NCBI GenBank assembly: GCA_030536855.1
Contig: JAUNPK010000002.1
Location: 13,491-77,490 of the forward strand
DNA: 64,000 nucleotides
Origin: Eubacteriales bacterium
GTDB taxonomy: Bacteria > Bacillota > Clostridia > Lachnospirales > Lachnospiraceae
Direction: 5' to 3'
Numbering within the stretch: position 1 is the first letter of the stretch; each line of letters begins with the position of its first letter. Positions 60,964-64,000 of the stretch are shown in pieces. The position numbers were made by a program, and so were the translations under genes. The notes beneath the pieces were generated by a model, which saw only the letters and a list, made by a program, of their open reading frames with translations, was not told where the DNA came from and searched no databases.

Positions 60964-61756
60964 AAAATCTATTACCGGGGTATACAGACTTGATGAAATT
61001 GCCCAGAGAGATATCTGGATCAATAAGTTAAGTCCTTTGGCAAAGCTGATTACAACTGTTGCCTATATTGCAACAGTTGTATCATTTAATAAATATGATT
61101 TTACAGGACTATTAGGAATGATTATATATCTTATAGTCCTTTTTGTGCTGGGAGATATTTCCTTCAAAGAAAGTCTTGTAAGATTAAGAATTGTTCTTCC
61201 TATAGTCTGTATTGTGGGAATTATTAATCCTTTCATGGATAGAGGGGTTATTCTTACAATCGGAGGTATAGGCATATCAGGTGGTGTAATATCAATGATA
61301 ACCCTTATGATGAAAGGGGTGTTTTCGGTGCTGTCATCATACATATTTATTGCTTCCACATCAATTGAAAAAATCGGACATGCATTTAGGCAGCTCCATA
61401 TACCGAAAGTTATTGTTACAATGATTCTTCTTATATATAGATATATAATTGTATTTATGAAAGAAGTATTAAAGATTAGTCAGGCATATAGTCTGAGAGC
61501 TCCGGGACAAAAGGGAATTAATATAAAGTCGTGGGGACCATTGGTGGGACAACTGATTTTAAGAAGCTATGACAGGGCAGATATGGTTTACTCATCCATG
61601 TGCCTTAGAGGGTTTAACGGAGAATTTCCTGTATCCGATGAAAATTGCGGGGTAAAGGGAGTACTTAAAGGAATACTTTTCGTGTTAATTGTAGGGGTAT
61701 ATCTGTATGTGTTCAGAAAATATCCTGTTTTTGAAATCGTAGGCGGAATGATGTAA
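60950..61756 (+). CDS. Nickel/cobalt ECF transporter T component (CbiQ/LarQ)
   Basis: 268 residues, about six membrane helices with the coupling motifs SLRAPGQKG and SMCLRGFNGE near the C-terminus. It links substrate binding to ATP hydrolysis. Its start overlaps the MN gene by 14 bases. AGAAGAGAG precedes the ATG. Confidence 0.92.
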   Translation: MNNIEKSITGVYRLDEIAQRDIWINKLSPLAKLITTVAYIATVVSFNKYDFTGLLGMIIYLIVLFVLGDISFKESLVRLRIVLPIVCIVGIINPFMDRGVILTIGGIGISGGVISMITLMMKGVFSVLSSYIFIASTSIEKIGHAFRQLHIPKVIVTMILLIYRYIIVFMKEVLKISQAYSLRAPGQKGINIKSWGPLVGQLILRSYDRADMVYSSMCLRGFNGEFPVSDENCGVKGVLKGILFVLIVGVYLYVFRKYPVFEIVGGMM

Positions 61757-61837
61757 TGGCTTTATAGGCGTTTGCGAAACTCCTATAATGGCTTTGAATG
61801 GAGATGATATAAGAAAGGTATACAAGGAAGTGAGAAA

Positions 61838-62554
61838 ATGATAAAAGTTGAGAATGTAAGTTACTCTTATGAAGGTGATGGGAAAGTATTAAAAAATATA
61901 ACATTTGAAGCAAAATGCGGTGAGTCCATAGGGATTATCGGAGCCAATGGAGCAGGAAAATCCACCTTATTAAAGACAATAGTTGGTCTAATCGATGGTT
62001 ACGAGGGTACTATTTCGGCATTTGATATGGAGGTCAATAAGAAAAATCTTGGAGAAATAAGAAAGAGAATAGGGTATGTATTTCAGGATTCAGAAAGTCA
62101 GCTCTTTATGTCTTCGGTTTACGATGATGTAGCATTTGGACCGAGAAATTACGGCGGAAACAGACAGGAGATTGACAGAATGGTAAGAGAAGCACTAACG
62201 AAAGTTAACGGAGAAAAGCTTATTGATAAAAAGACATATAAGCTGTCAGGTGGAGAAAAAAAGATTGTTTCCATCGCCACAGCTCTGGCAACGTCTCCGG
62301 AGTGTCTGCTTATGGATGAACCTACCATTGCCCTGGATCCTAGAAACAGAAGAAATCTTATAAATCTTCTTAATACATTTTCACAGTTAAGAATTATCGC
62401 TTCCCATGATCTTGACATGGTTATGGATACCTGTGAAAGAGTGATTCTCATTGATGAAGGAGCTATAGTAGCAGATGGTGCTGCGGATAAGATTCTCAGG
62501 GATAAAGAACTTCTGGAATCCCATGGACTGGAATTACCACTTAGGTTGTTGTAA
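61838..62554 (+). CDS. Nickel/cobalt ECF transporter ATPase (CbiO/LarO)
   Basis: 238 residues. Walker A GANGAGKST, Q loop FQDSESQL, signature LSGGEKKIV, Walker B CLLMDEPT and the switch His in ASHDLDM. The ATPase probably works as a homodimer because only one gene is present. AGGAAGTGAG precedes the ATG. An 81-base gap separates it from the T gene. Confidence 0.94.
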   Translation: MIKVENVSYSYEGDGKVLKNITFEAKCGESIGIIGANGAGKSTLLKTIVGLIDGYEGTISAFDMEVNKKNLGEIRKRIGYVFQDSESQLFMSSVYDDVAFGPRNYGGNRQEIDRMVREALTKVNGEKLIDKKTYKLSGGEKKIVSIATALATSPECLLMDEPTIALDPRNRRNLINLLNTFSQLRIIASHDLDMVMDTCERVILIDEGAIVADGAADKILRDKELLESHGLELPLRLL

Positions 62555-62601
62555 AATAATCTTTAGATTAAAGATTTATGACAACGTGGAATGGAGGCTT
62601 C

Positions 62602-63936
62602 ATGAGACAATTATATTTTGAATGTTATTCCGGTATCAGCGGAGATATGGCTGTGGCTGCCCTGTTGGATGCAGGGGCGGACAAGGATGTTTTACTTAGT
62701 GTGTTGGATACAATACCTGTTGAAGGTTTCAGGGTGGAAATTTCAAGAGTTAATAAGAATGGAATTGATGCCTGTGATTTCAATGTGATACTTGATAAGG
62801 AGTATGATAACCACGATCATGACATGGCGTATCTTCACGGACATAAGCATAATCATGGTAAAGAGGAATGCTGCCACAATGAAGATACACATTTTAATCA
62901 CAGTCATGTGAAAGGGGAGCATCAAGAGGAACATCAAGGGGAATATCAAAAAGAACATCAAGAAAAACATCAAGAGGAACATCGTGGACTTAAGCAGATA
63001 TACCATATAATTGATGAAACCAAGATGAGCGAAGGGGCAAGAAAGATTGCAAAAAATATGTTCCGAATTCTTGGAGAGGCAGAAGCCAAAGCTCATGGAA
63101 CTGACCTTGAACATGTGCATTTTCATGAGGTTGGTGCTATTGATTCCATAGTGGATATAATTTCATTTGCAGTTTGTCTGGATAATATTGGGGTAGGGGG
63201 AGTGATTGTACCTTATCTTTGTGAAGGACAGGGGACAGTAAGATGCCAGCATGGAATTCTTCCGATACCCGTGCCGGCAGTGGCTAACATTGTCAGCAGC
63301 TATGGAATTAATATACATACAACTAATATTCAGGGTGAGCTTGTCACACCAACCGGAGCATCAATTGTGGCATCAACTGTTACAAGTACTGAGCTTCCCG
63401 AAAAATATAAAATTGAAAAAATCGGACTTGGTGCCGGCAAGAGAAATTATGAATGTCCCGGCATACTCAGAGCTATTATTATAAATGATGAAGATACAGA
63501 TTCTGGCAAAGACAGGATATACAAGCTTGAAACAGACATAGACGACTGTACCGGAGAAATGTTGGGATTTGCAATGGAGAAATTGTATGCTGCAGGAGCT
63601 AAAGAGGTACATTTTCTTCCGATATATATGAAGAAAAACAGACCGTCATACGAATTAGTTGTTATATGCAGTGAGAAAGATATACATACTATGGAAGATA
63701 TCGTATTTACTCATACAACAACTATAGGAATCAGGCGTGTTTTAATGGAACGCACAGTGTTAGAGAGGAAGGAAGGTATATGTTCCACACCTTACGGAGA
63801 AATTGAGACAAAAGAGGTTGTGCTTCCGGATGGTAGTAAAAGGGCGTATCCGGAGTATGAGAGTGTAGCACGACTAAGCAGGACAACCGGAGTACCGGTT
63901 ATTGAGTTAATGAAATTTTGTGATAATAATAAATAA
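62602..63936 (+). CDS. larC: Nickel insertion protein LarC
   Basis: 444 residues. It begins LYFECYSGISGDMAVAALLD and carries HVHFHEVGAIDSIVDI and PTGASIVAS, the LarC signature regions. LarC inserts nickel into the pincer nucleotide cofactor of lactate racemase. Residues ~65-130 form a long His-rich loop, with DHDMAYLHGHKHNHGK, then five EHQEEHQG-type units; this loop could store nickel. Here it is a single ORF, unlike the frameshifted larC1/larC2 of L. plantarum. ATG 62602 follows TGGAGG; 62578 is upstream. LarA, B and E would be beyond the window. Confidence 0.93.
   Translation: MRQLYFECYSGISGDMAVAALLDAGADKDVLLSVLDTIPVEGFRVEISRVNKNGIDACDFNVILDKEYDNHDHDMAYLHGHKHNHGKEECCHNEDTHFNHSHVKGEHQEEHQGEYQKEHQEKHQEEHRGLKQIYHIIDETKMSEGARKIAKNMFRILGEAEAKAHGTDLEHVHFHEVGAIDSIVDIISFAVCLDNIGVGGVIVPYLCEGQGTVRCQHGILPIPVPAVANIVSSYGINIHTTNIQGELVTPTGASIVASTVTSTELPEKYKIEKIGLGAGKRNYECPGILRAIIINDEDTDSGKDRIYKLETDIDDCTGEMLGFAMEKLYAAGAKEVHFLPIYMKKNRPSYELVVICSEKDIHTMEDIVFTHTTTIGIRRVLMERTVLERKEGICSTPYGEIETKEVVLPDGSKRAYPEYESVARLSRTTGVPVIELMKFCDNNK
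62920..62985 (+). repeat. 12-bp tandem repeat in larC coding the His-rich loop
   Basis: Five to six copies of CATCAAGAGGAA-like 12-mers, giving EHQ(E/G/K) units. In frame, so copy number can change without loss of the reading frame. Confidence 0.8.
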
Positions 63937-64000
63937 TTTTAGATTAATAAAGTTTCCTTTGCAGATGTGTGCATAATTTTCAACATAATGGGGATGCTAA

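Overview
The window is an AT-rich, densely packed bacterial chromosome segment with Shine-Dalgarno starts (GGAGG, AAGGAG) and sigma-A-like promoters. Several features point to an anaerobic Firmicute of class Clostridia, most likely a gut Lachnospiraceae: FabK instead of FabI, an AccD-AccA fusion, a flavodiiron protein, ECF vitamin and metal transporters, a [4Fe-4S] aldo/keto reductase and a chromosomal CstA. The genus cannot be fixed from the sequence. There is no rRNA, CRISPR array, intact IS element or prophage.

Layout. 0-4.4 kb: radical SAM protein, then a gene graveyard (MerR, ABC-2 permease, Gx-transporter, HD-domain and zinc-ribbon remnants) around an intact aquaporin-like gene, then a flavodoxin-fold oxidoreductase. 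4.5-14.1 kb: flavodiiron protein, DegV, aldo/keto reductase, ThrH, DTD, a NifX-FKBP fusion, two adjacent decayed genes (YkvI, iron-dependent alcohol dehydrogenase) and a large beta-propeller-like protein. 14.1-20.1 kb: accessory zone with a membrane-protein remnant, two esterases divergent from a TetR regulator, an XRE regulator, tRNA-Pro(CGG) and a HigB/HigA-ImmA toxin-antitoxin pair. 20.1-24.1 kb: FMN riboswitch and ribD-ribE-ribBA-ribH. 24.2-32.5 kb: DUF4160/DUF2442 pair, ECF S component, heterodimeric ABC exporter, nuclease/transposase fragment, split chromate transporter, VOC protein. 33-42.5 kb: complete type II fatty-acid operon fabH-acpP-fabK-fabD-fabG-fabF-accB-fabZ-accC-accDA behind a promoter with FabT-like palindromes. 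42.5-45.2 kb: signalling module of a zinc-ribbon/DUF4352 membrane protein, a Ser/Thr kinase and an HTH regulator. 45.2-47 kb: an orphan structured RNA, then CIRCE-controlled hsp20 and a CbpA-type DnaJ. 47.1-51.7 kb: preQ1 riboswitch with queT, an NlpC/P60 hydrolase, D-lactate dehydrogenase, asparaginase. 51.7-57.7 kb: CstA with an unknown partner, FeoA-FeoB fusion, CmpB-like membrane protein. 57.7-59.9 kb: c-di-GMP-I riboswitch with a secreted CAP protein, DUF3783 protein, thioredoxin. 59.9-64 kb: nickel-type ECF transporter (fused MN, Q, O) and LarC.

How the genes work together. The riboflavin operon makes FMN/FAD for flavoproteins in the window (flavodiiron protein, FabK). The fatty-acid operon supplies every elongation step plus malonyl-CoA. 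The transporter-LarC cluster at the right edge looks like a Lar-type system: nickel import feeding nickel-pincer cofactor synthesis, which fits with the D-lactate dehydrogenase nearby.

Most unusual points: the structured RNA with its own promoter and terminator before hsp20; the kinase/HTH/DUF4352 module; the NifX-FKBP fusion with its His/Cys-rich linker; the c-di-GMP-controlled CAP protein; FabT-like operators without a local fabT; and several families of structured intergenic repeats. All calls were read by eye from the sequence; no database search was run.
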